In this document: piece after piece, positions 1 to 12,100 of the stretch | How the letters are laid out: each line of letters starts with the position of its first letter | Numbering within the stretch: the stretch's first letter is position 1 | Source: Elmis aenea | Lineage: Eukaryota > Arthropoda > Insecta > Coleoptera > Elmidae | Assembly: GCA_947652605.1 (NCBI GenBank) | Contig: OX393580.1 | Location: 14,466,159-14,530,158, forward strand | Direction of reading: 5' to 3' | Length of the DNA: 64,000 bases | Position numbers and translations under genes: made by a program | Notes under the pieces: model-generated | The model's database searches: none | Told to the model about the DNA's origin: nothing | The model's input: the letters and a program-made list of their open reading frames with translations, nothing else

Positions 1-20
1 CGTGGCAGTCAACGTGTTAA
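1..20. mobile_element. Terminus of a piggyBac-type element running off the left edge
   Basis: The first 20 bases end in TTAA and, read on the minus strand, give TTAACACGTTGACTGCCACG. This closely matches the ends of the piggyBac transposon at 5480-9176. It is therefore probably the terminal inverted repeat of an element that lies mostly outside the window. It sits about 75 bp beyond the stop codon of the zinc-finger gene. Only one end is visible, so the element type is inferred from terminal similarity. Confidence 0.6.
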
Positions 21-95
21 TTATATCAAATCCAACTATGGTTTTCTTGGAAAACATTACAACTGTCATTAATTAAAATTATATCAAATTGGCAT

Positions 96-3000
96 TTATT
101 TAGATTTATGTACTTTCATGTGTGTCGCAAGTGTTCCACTCTGAGCAAATGCTTGTCCACACACATTACAAATATATGGACGTTCTCCTGTATGTGTACG
201 AATGTGTTTCTTTAAAGTTCCATTGACGGCAAAACTACGGCCACAATCTTTGCAAGTGTATGGTTTTTCTCCACTATGGATGCGCATATGAATTATTAAC
301 CTTCCACTTTGGTTAAATCTCCTATGACAAACTTTACATTCAACAGGCTTCTCTCCTGAAAACAAAACATTTCACGCATAATATAACTTTTTAAACTGAT
401 AAAAAAGGTAACACCATTGGATCTTACATGAAAATTAAATTTTAAAAAGTTTTATGTATACCCAGCGATACACATTAGTATTGTTCCAATTTTTTTTACT
501 GTCATTAGGAATAATTATCCTTTTAAATTTTAGGATGTCACAGGAGTCTTTAAAGATCATATTTTACACATCTTGTGTGCAAAATTTAATTTTGGTTTAA
601 ATAAAATACATCTTAACTTTTGATTTTGATACATATACTTTTGCATTTTCAAATTTTTGTATCAAATTCTTGTTGCATTAGCAGGTGTTTGTTTTAAAAT
701 TGAGTTATAATTTTGAAAAATTGGAAAGCATAAGTTGGCTTTTGCAGGTTTAAGTCTTTAGATAATTTAATAATTTAATTAGTAGGATATTAAATCAACT
801 TAATAAAACATGTACAGGGTGGCCTATTTTCGATGCCCATACTGGGTATCTCGGTTATTATCAGAGACAGAAAAAACTCATTACTTGGTCTCGAGTTTTT
901 TTTTTCGAGAGGAATTCATTGCCGTAAACAGATTTTTAATATCATTTGTAATTTTCGAAAAATAGCCAAAAACCAATTTTTGGCAATTTTCAAAAATGTT
1001 AAATATGTCGCTTAAACGAAAAGATAGGGAAAAACTTTTAAAGACTGTTTTTGCATGTTTTTTTGTCCCTAATAAAACAGCGATATTCAGTTTTTTTTTT
1101 AAATCATATAAATATTGATATATTACACCTAACTTTCTTATTTTAAATGGCAACTATAGTTGGCTTTGACATAAATCGAAAGTTTACTTTTTCCGCTTTT
1201 CAAAAATATTTAATTTGCTTATGGTTGCCATTTAAAATTAGAAAGTGAGGTGTAATATATCAATATCTATATGATTTTTAAAAAAAGTGAATATCGCTGT
1301 CTTATTAAGGACAAAAAACCATGCAAAAAATTTTTTTAAAGTTTTTCTCTATCTTTTCGTTTTAGCGAGATATTTAACATTTTGAAAATTGCCAAAAATG
1401 GTGTTTGGTTATATTTCGAAAATTAAGCCATTTTCAAAAATGTAAAATATCTCGCTTAAACAAAAAGCTAGAGAAAAACCTTAAGACATTTTTTGCATGG
1501 TTTTTTGTCCTTAATAAGATAGCGGAATTGATTTTTTTTTAAATCATATAAATATTGATATATTACACCCAACTTTCTTATTTTAAATGGCAACCATAGT
1601 TGGATTTGACATAAATCGAAAGTTAATTTTTTGCGCTTTTCAAAAATATATAATTTGCTAATGGTTGCCATTTAAAATAAGAAAGTTAGGTGTAATATAT
1701 CAGTATTTATGAGTAAAAAAAAATTGAATATCGCTATCTTATTAAGGACAAAAAACCATGCCAAAAATGTCTTCAAAGTTTTTCTCTATCTTTTCGTTTA
1801 AGCGAGATATTTAACATTTTTAAAAATTGCCAAAAATAGGTCTCTGGCTATATTTCGAAAATTAAATAAGATATAAAAAATCTGTTTACGCCAATAAATT
1901 CCTCTCCCGGTATGGGCATCGAAAATAGGCCACCCTGTACTTATTGAAAAACTGCCATTTTAAATTAAAATTGAATTTACTGGGAAAAATGTTAAAAACT
2001 ACACTGGCGTCAATAAATGTTTAAAATAAAACCCCAATTTTTTGGTCTAAGGCTTAAGTACTATGCCCTAATTTAATATAAAAACAATTCATTTTTTTTT
2101 GTTTTATTTGTTTGGGTTATCTATTTTTGAATAAGTATGACGTAATTTAAAAAACAAATGTCTACTTCGTGGTTCATTGCTAAAACACAGTTTAATGAAG
2201 AATTTGATTATGCCAAAATATACAGCGTGATAAAAGTTCATAATCCAACATGGGGATTTTAAAAGCTTGAAGGTACGTTTTATTCTGCATTTAATGGTTT
2301 ATACAACTTTTTGTCAAGTTGAATTGTTTAGTTTTTTTTTTGTCATTAAGATTCTCATTTCATATACTTGCCATCACTGATTTCACAGAATTAGCTATAT
2401 ATTTTTTCTGGTTGATAAAATGTAGTAGTATTACTTAATAATATTTTTTACAATAATATAAAAATATCATTAAAAAACTATTTTCTTAAGAAACAATAAG
2501 TTTTGTGGCAAAATTAATTATCAAAGGTGGTTGTCACCTGTAGCATGACAACAGCACACTTATTCTGAAGTCGCAGGTACAGTTAAGGGAAAAATACGTG
2601 TATTGTTTACATTGTTGTGAATTTACCAATGACCAATATACTGATAATGATTTTGTTCAATTACCTGTATGTGTCCTAATGTGAGCTGATAAGTAACCAG
2701 ACTGAGGAAAATCCTTTCCACATATTTTACACACATGTGGTCTTTCTCCCGTATGAGTACGTATGTGAGTCATTAATGTTCCGGGGGCAGCAAAACTCTT
2801 CTCACACATTTTACACTGATAGGGCTTCTCTCCCGTGTGGATAAACGAATGAATTTTCAAATAAGACAGTTGTGCAAATCCCTTTCCACACACATTACAA
2901 AGATACGGTTTTTCACCAGTATGAATAAGTTTGTGCCGTTCCAGATTACTGTGAAACCTGAAGGTTTTATTACAAATATTACAGGTGCGAGGTAGATTAC

Positions 3001-5019
3001 GTTTTTTAATTATTCCAGTTTTATTTTTAAGACGTTTTATTTTTGGTTTTGACTCTTGAGTTGTGATGTTGTCGGCAACATTATTTTCATGTGTAGCCAT
3101 ATGTCGACTTAATACTGTTTCAGATCTGCATCTGTAACAATTTGTGTAATAAAATACTTAAACTGTAATTTTAAAATCTAGTTTAAAAATGGATCATTTA
3201 ATCATATCTATTACTGTAAATTTTATTCTGGACAAAACCCTAAATGAATTCTGGTGCACGGCCTTTTTTTCTTTAGTTAGATGATGCTCTATTTAAATAA
3301 CTGCATAAGCATAAGCCACAATATAAAAGCTGTAGGTGTACAGGATTGTGTAAATTGAAGAAGGGGGTAATAATAATACCAATAATACCAATATAATACC
3401 AATAATAATAACAAAAATACTCACTCCTTGTTACATTCGTTACATTTATAAACTTGTCTATGATAATCTACCATATGTTTTCGATATTGTCCTAATCCTA
3501 AGCACACTTCTTCACATAATTTGCAGCCATATATTTGTCTCTTTGGTTTCTTTTTATATTCTCCCTAAAATAATTTAATTATTTGATAAATTAAAAATTT
3601 TAGTCGATCAGTCTGACCTAATACTAGGTGCAAAATACAACAATGAAATTGTACTTAATTTATAATTAAATTCAAATAATAAGACACTATCAAAACTGAT
3701 GGTCAGTTAATTGATTAGGATAATTCATGATCAATTTTACAGACATAAAAACAACCAACATGAAAATATTTATATGGCCAGTTAAAAATAAAATTATTAC
3801 CTTTTTGTCGTATTCTTCATCGCTTTCATCATCGGTAGTGTTGTCTTGGAATAAAGTATCTATAATTATTTATTTTCAAGACAATTTTAAAAACGTTTCA
3901 GCAGTTCACTATAAATATTAGCATACATTTTTTACATGAACTTAAACACAAATATTTCTGAAATTTGCAGAAAATGTATGTTCTGCCCAAATTAATAATA
4001 ATTACTAGCACATAAAAATAATTACATAACTGTTTTTTTATGGTAAATGTATCCTAAAAAGTTAAAATATGGTTTTTAATTGTTTAAACTTAATTTTGTT
4101 GAGTAAATTGTTTAAATGTGAAACAGTACATTTGCAAATTAAAAGTTACAGGACATCAATGGTTGAGTCTACTATATCACTACCTAATACGAACATATAT
4201 TTTTAACAAAATGGTTTTCTTAAATAGATCTCGAATACATTTATTGCCAACAATCTATGTTTAAAAACACATGAAATCATTTGAGTAAATTAAAAAAGAA
4301 GGTAGAAACAAAATTTTAAAGTGTTGTTTTAAAGTTATTAATTTTTTTTATGGTTTCATTCAATTTTGTTGTCTAATATTTAAAGTGTATACACAACTAA
4401 TATTGTAGAATGATTATGTTCTGATAAAAATAGCTAAATAAGTAAACACAATTCATTAATTATGATATCTACACAGTAGCATTTTGAAAAATTACTTCAT
4501 TACTTTGATTTTTATTCTCATATTAATAATTAATACCTGGACTATAATGTGTATTATCATTTTCTTCCAATTCTTCTTTTGGCACATAATCATCTGTTTT
4601 ACAATTAACTAATGCATAATTTTCTTTTTCTTCCACTTCATTCACTTGCACGTAAGTATTAATATTACTGTTTACTGGTAATGGCATTAATGTTCTTAAA
4701 CAATTTTTTAATGTAGCATCAGACTTTTCGCAAAGTTTTCTGAATAAAAACGCCCTATTCATTTCTTGAACACATTGCATACAAACTTGTTCTGGAAGAC
4801 CATCGCCTTGTAAGACCTATAAATTAACAAATTAATACACATAATTTATTAAAAAACATTTTTGCAGAATACCTGTATAGAAGCGCAAGACATTAAAATA
4901 TCACTAAGAATTGCTGTTTGATCTATTACTTCTTCAGCACTAAAAACTGACTTCATAACTGAATTATCTGCTAAACACGTGCGACACACTCGCGATAGGT
5001 CATTCTCATACGACATCAT
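96..5019 (-). CDS. ZAD-type C2H2 zinc-finger transcription factor (6 exons, 450 aa)
   Basis: Coding exons on the minus strand: 4873-5019, 4537-4816, 3801-3859, 3425-3564, 2665-3131 and 96-355. All junctions are GT-AG and the phases join to 1353 nt. The protein begins with a ZAD domain (zinc-finger associated domain, a dimerisation module typical of insect regulators) with its CRTC and CMQC cysteine pairs split over exons 1 and 2. An acidic linker follows, then nine C2H2 fingers joined partly by TGEKP/TGERP linkers. The last intron cuts a TGEKP linker. Two tandem ATGs (5017-5019 and 5014-5016) could start translation. The acceptor of exon 5 was chosen because it gives the canonical C-X2-C-X12-H-X3-H spacing in finger 2, although that finger has Cys where Phe or Tyr is usual. 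It probably acts in the nucleus as a sequence-specific DNA-binding protein. Orthology was not assigned. AATAAA overlaps the stop codon. Confidence 0.9.
813..1939. mobile_element. Double foldback element with TACAGGGTGG ends
   Basis: The ends are inverted copies: TACAGGGTGGCCTATTTTCG at the left matches the reverse complement of the right end, with TA at both edges. Inside, one sequence of about 200 bp occurs four times in alternating orientation, at about 950-1150, 1225-1425, 1430-1640 and 1665-1870. It lies in the last intron of the zinc-finger gene. No transposase coding is recognised. TA-flanked ends suggest the Tc1/mariner superfamily. Confidence 0.85.
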
Positions 5020-5479
5020 TAAATATGTAAATGAAACTTATTGTTAATGATACTTTATAAACTCACAGTAAACAAAGAACGAACTGTAAATTTTACATAG
5101 CGTAATCTTTCTACCAAACTTTGTATTTTACCATTTATACAACTGCCATTGTATCCAATAAACAGAAATCATATAGCAAAATGTAGAGTAAGCTAAATAC
5201 AATACTAACAATAGGAACATTTTCTAAAATGAACACACAGGTGTATAAAATGTGTGTACATGAAAAATTATTAAATCTGACAAAACAACTTAGAACTGTA
5301 GATAATTTACTTTGGTTAATACCAAATCATTATTCGTTTAAAAGAACAAATTACAATTTTATAAGATGGTTGGGTCCTCAAAATAGTTAGTTTTAATTAT
5401 TATGCATTTAAAGCGCAGTGGTTTCCAAAGTTAATCTTTAAATAATATAATTACTTAAATATTACTGAAAATATTTACT
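5020..5479. promoter_or_regulatory. Upstream region of the zinc-finger gene
   Basis: This 460-bp stretch separates the zinc-finger start codon from the piggyBac insertion at TTAA 5480. It should contain the promoter and 5' UTR of the minus-strand gene, but I see no defined core motif. A plus-strand 53-codon ORF (5229-5390) lies in it and is listed separately. Confidence 0.4.
5229..5390 (+). CDS. Candidate 53-aa small ORF, unknown
   Basis: An ATG-to-TAG ORF of 54 codons begins MNTQVYKMCVHEKLLNLTK and ends FIRWLGPQNS. It starts 210 bp upstream of, and divergent from, the zinc-finger gene. The composition (mixed charged and hydrophobic residues, one run LLWLIP) looks more protein-like than most chance ORFs in this AT-rich window, but I recognise no family. 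It could be a small independent gene, a first exon, or chance. The piggyBac insertion begins 90 bp beyond its stop. Confidence 0.25.
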   Translation: MNTQVYKMCVHEKLLNLTKQLRTVDNLLWLIPNHYSFKRTNYNFIRWLGPQNS

Positions 5480-5721
5480 TTAACACGTTGACTACCGTTA
5501 TTATTCATCTGTATACACATCATAGTGGGTCCATGTATTCTATTATTATATACACATTCGTTTTCAACTTTCTAGCTTTGTATGCGAGGAGCTCACTTTA
5601 CGTGGTTATCAATAGGGATAGTAATTTGTTTGGCGTGTATTTACATGAATTTCAACTAAGCCAATCGAATTTTAAACAATTTTGTATTTGATGAGTTATT
5701 ATTTATAAGTATATCAGTAAT

Positions 5722-7550
5722 TTATTTGTTTGGCATAATTTTATGAATATCAAAAAAACAGTTTATACACAGAAGTGGTTTTTCACAGGCAAGGCATCCG
5801 GAATTTGTTTGTTTTGTGATCTTCGTGGCACACAGTCGCCCTACTTTGTCCTTATTTTTTTTATAGCAGATTGGGCAACGGCCCCTTTTACCTGATGCAG
5901 CATATACATGCTTGTTTACAGGGAGTTTTGTATCTTCTTTTATTTTACCGGCAGATAAAAGTTGCAAACATAGTTTTTCTTTGAAAGAAGTTATACTTTC
6001 ATGTTTATTTTCATTGCGATTATACAAATGGTGCGCATTGAAAATACTCGAACCTAGTATAAGTTCAACTGCAACTATTTTAAACCACTTGAGACTTCTT
6101 CTGAGAGATATCGAATATGAGGGCATCTGATCTGAGAGATCTATATAAGCTTTTGCAATGTTATAATCTACAATAGCTTTTGGTTTTCTACTAGCCCCAT
6201 TCCTACCCCGAACATTTACAATTTCATCCGTGTGTTTAGTAGACAACATTAGGACATCTCTTTTATCCTTCCATTTAAAGATGATCATTCCATTTCTTTC
6301 TTGACTAACGATGTCTCCTTTTTTTAGTTTAGCAGATAATACTGTTTCTGGTATTCCTCTCCTATTATTCCTCAATGTTCCCACTAGGTGCGTTTTTCGC
6401 TGTTTCAATTTCTCTGCCAACTCAATACTTGTATACCAGTCATCGGTAAAAAGAGTTAAACCTTTATCTAAGCATTCATTCATCAACTCAAAGACCACTT
6501 TTGTAGCAACTGACATACCATCAGTTTTATCTGTACCACAATAGATTTTGCTATGATACGTATATCCTCCAGGAAGACATAATTTGAAAAGTTTGATGCC
6601 AAATTTATGTGTTTTTCCTTTTAGGTATTGACGTCCACGAAATGGTATGATTGTTTTGTCTATACATATATTTTCACCGTGTGATATAGCTTTCTTAAAA
6701 TTATGATTCAGCAGGCTAATTACAGACTGAATTTTATATAATCTATCATCTTGCGGACATAATTCGTTATTGGAAAAATGCCATGTACGCAACAAAATCT
6801 CAAATCTATTGCGAGACATAACTGATGCAGCCTCTGACCAATACAAGGTACATTTTCGCCAATAATCACATAATTTTGGTTTTATATCCAAACTCATCCA
6901 TATTAGTACACCCAAAAAACGTAGCATTTCTTCTTTACTTGTAGGATACCAATAATTAAGACGAGAAGCCTTTTCTAGCGTTTCATTACATATGCCATCT
7001 AATATCATCTGTTCCGCATATATATTAGTTTCCTCGACCATAAGACTAAGTAATTCTTCGTCAACAAATAACTTGAAGTATGCTAGCTCATTTTCATTTT
7101 TCAAATTAATCACTTCTTGTGATATTGTAGCATCTTCTTGTAAGGAAATAAAATCATCGAAAGCTCCTGCAATATTCCCCCAGTCTTCATTTGTTTCAAT
7201 TTTGATAGTCTCACTGTGTGTTGATTCACTTATTTCAACTTTAACTTCAGTTGCTGGCATAGAAGGGATTTCTAAAATTAATTTTAATTTTAGTAACAAT
7301 GAATATTAAAAAAAACAAATAAAATAAAATATTGAACTGCTTACTACTTACTTTTATTTGATTTGTGAATTTTTTTTGGAGGATAATAATCAGACTCGCT
7401 ATTACTTTCGTCAGAAGACCTAACTTCGTAATCTGCATTCTCTTCAGAATCATTTTTAAACAGATCTTTATCACCCAGATCAAGACATTCATTAACCAAT
7501 GATTGTAAATCAGCCTTTTGTTCTGGCCACAGTTCTTGCTTTACTTCCAT
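5722..7550 (-). CDS. piggyBac-family transposase (2 exons, 582 aa)
   Basis: Exon 1 is 7352-7550 and exon 2 is 5722-7271, joined by an 80-bp GT-AG intron in consistent phase, giving 1749 nt without a stop. The N-terminus is acidic and serine-rich. The DDE_Tnp_1_7 core keeps the expected aspartates: CIDKTIIPFRGRQ (D about residue 271), LFTDDWYTS (D about 343) and YIDLSDQM (D about 444 and 447). The C-terminus has a cysteine-rich cross-brace zinc-binding domain (about residues 531-575) beginning CPIC. Length and domains agree with full-length piggyBac transposases, which cut and paste DNA at TTAA sites. The frame is open and catalytic residues are present, so the copy may be young or functional. 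A domesticated PGBD-type gene is less likely because TIRs flank it. AATAAA overlaps the stop codon. Confidence 0.95.
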
Positions 7551-8236
7551 ATTGCCCCCCAATACAAAATCACATTGTGGGGAAAGAAAAGTTAAATTTA
7601 TAATTAAATTCGTAAAATTAAGATAACAATTCAACAGGTAAGCTTTTACGTTATAAAGATTTGGCTGGGTTAGTTTTTTTTAGGTTAGGTTGTTATCGAG
7701 GTGTGAGAATGGTAGAAGATGAATTTCCGAAATTAATATGTTTGGTGGATGATAGAGAAAAATTGGTGGAATATTTAGTATTTAAAGAATTGATTATTGC
7801 GAGCATGTATCCGTATGTATTTTTAAGAATACACACGGCGCTGAAATTAACTAAATATTAAAATATCAATTATGCGCCGCGTGTATATTCTGGGCACACA
7901 GTTCAAACAGTGCCGTGGAAAGGCAGGGGCAGCGTAGGTACGTGCCCGGGGCGCCAAAATTCTAATTTATCGGCAACACTTGGGTCAATTCTGTATTAAA
8001 ATTGCGCAGAATATGTATCTCTACTACGCACTGCGATAGAATATTACCATCACTTTACAGGCGCGTTCGAGACCATAGAAAAAGGACGATTATTCAGGAT
8101 GCTACTCCCAGAGCAGAGCGGAGTGTAGCGGCGTAGAGTAAGAGCGTGGTCACGTGGTCTCTAGAGCCTCCAAGGGTAAATGTTGGTGCTGATTTTTCAA
8201 ATGTAAACAAAAATAACCTCACTATTTTGATATAGA

Positions 8237-8413
8237 CCGGGGTACTTTAGTATTATACGGAGGCCACTATTTTTAGAGGGGGTTTTTCTTACCGGGGATT
8301 TTAAAAAAACAACCTAACCTGACTTAAGCTAGGTTAGGTTGGTTTTTTTAGGTCCCCGGTAAGAAAACCCCCTCTAAAAATACTGGCCTCCGTATAATAC
8401 CAAAGTACCTAGA
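8237..8413. repeat. Long palindrome with TTAGG-like centre
   Basis: Arms of about 58 bp (8237-8294 and 8354-8413) are nearly perfect inverted copies carrying the GAGGCC and CCGGGGA segments. Between them lies a second, smaller inverted repeat whose halves read AACCTAACCT and AGGTTAGGTT. It lies in the right-hand non-coding part of the piggyBac element, so it may be part of that element or a later miniature insertion. Confidence 0.75.
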
Positions 8414-9176
8414 CCGGTTTAATCATGAGCTGTCTTTAACTAGTTCCTGAACGACGTTAGAAAGTTTATGTACCTTGTAATTCAAAGTATTTAAACAAAG
8501 GTAAACATTCCGTAATTACACCAGCTGTTGACTTGGTGCAAACAGATAAGCTTTATTTACTCTAATCTTACAGTCCCGAACGACCTTTGGAGCTGCACTT
8601 TTTGCTCCCATTAGGTGCGTTCGCGACGCGATTTAAATTGTAGCAGTTATATTTACATTTATAGGAAAAAATCTCTGCTTTAGGTGAAGCAAACACATTC
8701 TGCAAACCAAAGAAAATTACGCAAATACTGTTTTAAAGTTGATCCTTAATTATTTTCCTATTTATATTAATTTATAGATGTAGTTATAGTTATATTTAGA
8801 ATAAGGAACAAATAACACGTACACACATGGAACAAATAAAACTGCAATTCATTAATAGATTTTTTGATATGGAACAAAGTTAACACTCAGTACTTCATTA
8901 TTATATTACGGATTCAAATTGTGGTTGCGTTGAAGGATAGGAAACACTTCAAACATAATCTTGATATTGATAATATTGATAAATCAATTTGCCCCAAAAT
9001 AACTCTCAGGTGACGAAATGCTCTAGCCACGGTCCTGGTCTAATTGACCCTAAATGAAAATTTTCAATTGTTTTATATTATGCATACTCTACTTGTTTGC
9101 AAAGGAATCCATGGAAAAAAATATGATGGCACTAGGGACTGTATTACGAAAATCGGCACGGCAGTCAACTTGTTAA

Positions 9177-12100
9177 ATAAGATGACAATTTTATTTTTAA
9201 AGCTTGTGGGAATTAAAACCGCTTCTAATAATTTGTGTGTGTGAATTTTAAGAACGTCTTAAAAATTTAGACAGATTGAGGTCATAAATATACTGCTATC
9301 AGAACAAAAAAAAAACAAATATATTAAAATCAAAATTATTGTTACATAAAATACAAACATTATACATTAACAAATGTACACATAATGACCAGTAAATATA
9401 ATAAAATGTAAGTACCTTAATTCTATTATTTACTTAATATATGTGTGAATATATACAATAGCTAAAATATCAAATAAAAAATTATCACGCTTAATTCATA
9501 AGGCACTACTTGCAACTTATGTTTATACGACAAAGTTGATTAATTTAAAATTGTACTGTTTGACTATTTTAATCAGATGAGAAATCATGGTGAAAATATA
9601 AAAAAAGTATATGGCATTATGTTGTATGTAGTTTGATAAGGCAGTACCTTACATTGCACTGTTATATTGACAGAATTGTTCTCAATTTTTTGTAGATTAA
9701 TCTTGCTCAATTTACAACATTCTTTTATTATGCAGGAACATCAAAAAATGCCCAACTGTCGAATACTTGATCACAATAATGAATTTATTAATGTATTAAT
9801 CAGTATTTGATGCAACGGTGAAATAATCTTTTTGATTAACCAAATTAGTTTAAAAATAATGGTCATTTATACTTGGACTTTTACACACAATTTCCAACTA
9901 AATGTCAGTTTCATAGCTGCCAAGTTGAAGAAACTCGTTCTGTATTACAAATCAAATACATCAAAAGTTGATTGGTTATAGATAGCTATGTACTTATCCA
10001 AATGTGCCTTATTTACTTTCACACAGCATGTATACATTTTACAATATGTTCTTATTTAACTAACGTATCAATCATGACAAATCCATCTATTGTTAACTCT
10101 GTCAGTGAGACCAATAAACAATTATCTGAATTGCATTTAATTACACATCTATTTCGTCTTCTTCGTACTAAATATTCTTTATAAACAAATGCATCAAACA
10201 CTTACGTATCGTTTTTGACCTTAAAAAGAGATATTTAACCCTACAATTTCTTGGGGCATAATTTTTTTTTATGAATACTAAATCAGTATAATTACAATGA
10301 GCATTTTAATTAGTTAAGTCTTCCTAATAAACATAGATCAGAATTGTGAGATACACGTTCTTAAGAAATTAAAAATTAATATAAATTTTTTTCATTATAT
10401 TACTTATAAATATTATATTTTTAGTCTAATGTAATTACCAGAAAAGTAGTGATAAAGTTAAAATAATCTAGAAATACAGTCACAATACAAGGTGCCGGGA
10501 CGGTATTATCTAGTATATTAGAAAAAAATAAAAGCAATCACTCCTTTACAGTGGCGCGGGCAGCAGGGGGTCGGGGGGTGCTAGAACCCCCCCATAGAAT
10601 TGCAATAAGTCATAGATCCGGAGAACTGTAAATTTTGTGCTAAAAAAAGGTCTTCGGTTCTTTTTGCCATTTATTAACCCCCCCTTGATGAAACCATCAA
10701 ACTTCCTGCTGCAAAAAGAAAGCGGTGACCTAAAAAAATAAGTCCTCAACAGTTTTTGCGTTTGTTAACCCCCCCCCCTATGGAAGCATTCTGCCTACGC
10801 CACTGCTCCTTTATGTTATTAAATGGCAGAAAACTGCACAAACCAGTACAAAAATTAATTAAAAGTTGCTACATAATAAACAAAAACAATGTACTTTTAA
10901 ATTGCACTACTTATATCAAAATCAGATAGTATTTTTTTTCATATTTTCAATCATGTTAACATTTAACCATTTTTGTGTATGATTTTTTTAAAATAAAATG
11001 TCAAAATCCATAAGATATCGGTAGGTCATAGGCAAATTATGTGCATAAATGAGAGTTTGTTTCTTTTGTTTTGTTTTAAAAGCCAAGTGGAGTAATTTAT
11101 TATATATATATATAATTATTGTTGCATTAATTTAATTTTGTAAAGAAGTTCCTTTTAAAAATCGCTAATACTTGACGTTTTTTGAAATAACGTTAATCAA
11201 ATTATTGTTTATATGACTGAAAAGAAAATTGACTCTGATTTTGACTTTAAATTTTAAAAAATACCTTTTTAATACAATATCAAAATTTCAAATATTATGC
11301 CATAAGGTTATTTTTTAAATCAAACGAGATAAACGAGGTGGTATTGATCTTAAAAACACTTCATTAATTCCATTACCATTTAGTATCGAACCAAAAAAAT
11401 GACATGCAGTCTATGCATACATATTTAAAACAATATATATCATATAAAATTTGTTGGTTTACTTTGACGTACTTGACTGATACCTGGTTAAACAATTGAA
11501 TTTTAAACGTTGGTTTGCAGAACCATGAAATTAATCATCACAAAGTGATTGTTTAACAGATACTAGTTCAAAGATTGTATTAATTTTTGTAAGCAATTTA
11601 TCATGTTTTGTCAAATTTTACTTATGGTTAGAACCACGGCCTTTCAGAGAAAAGACAAGGCCTGGGGCAGTGTGACTAAAAAAAAATCGCTTTCTTGAAT
11701 TGTTTTAAAATCCGTCCCGGTTCACACTGATAACTCCCGCTTTTTTCAAAATTTTACAGATCGAGTTAAACATTGTGAGGCCCGGGGCAACTGCCCCTTT
11801 TGCCCCCCCTCTGATAGGTCCTGGTCAGAACTATTGTTGACTGCATCTAAATTTACTTGCTACTGGGCGGTGATTGTTCAAACAAACGGTCTCATTAAAA
11901 TTTCGAGTAATTTTTTTGTGTACGATAATTAACTTAAAAATATAATTGAAATTATTTATATGAAATTACACTTCCTACAGGTCAATTTGCCAATATAATA
12001 GGTGACTGAAAACTGCAAATATATCATACTGTGGAAATGAAAAATAAAAATGTAAAGATAAAACCAAATACGACCACAGTTTTTAAAACTTAAGTAAATA

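Larger units (their letters stand above)
5480..9176 (-). mobile_element. piggyBac-like transposon with intact transposase
   Basis: The left end is TTAACACGTTGACTACCG. The right end, read inward, is TTAACAAGTTGACTGCCG: 16 of 18 positions match, and TTAA lies at both outer edges (5480-5483 and 9173-9176) as expected for a piggyBac target duplication. The 582-aa transposase gene is 240 bp from the left end and reads toward it. The 1.6 kb right of the gene is non-coding and includes a 177-bp palindrome at 8237-8413. A partial palindrome, GGTCTAATTGACC, lies near the right end (about 9033-9045). The extent rests on the TIR pair; the long right flank could also contain other insertions. Confidence 0.85.

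Noticed and set aside
7661..7861. 66-codon plus-strand ORF starting near TTAGGTTAGG
   Set aside because: No recognisable family; it lies within the non-coding flank of the piggyBac element and its start is inside a repeat motif.
8300..8345. Interstitial telomere array
   Set aside because: Only two TTAGG-like units on each side of a palindrome centre; this is too short to be a telomeric array.
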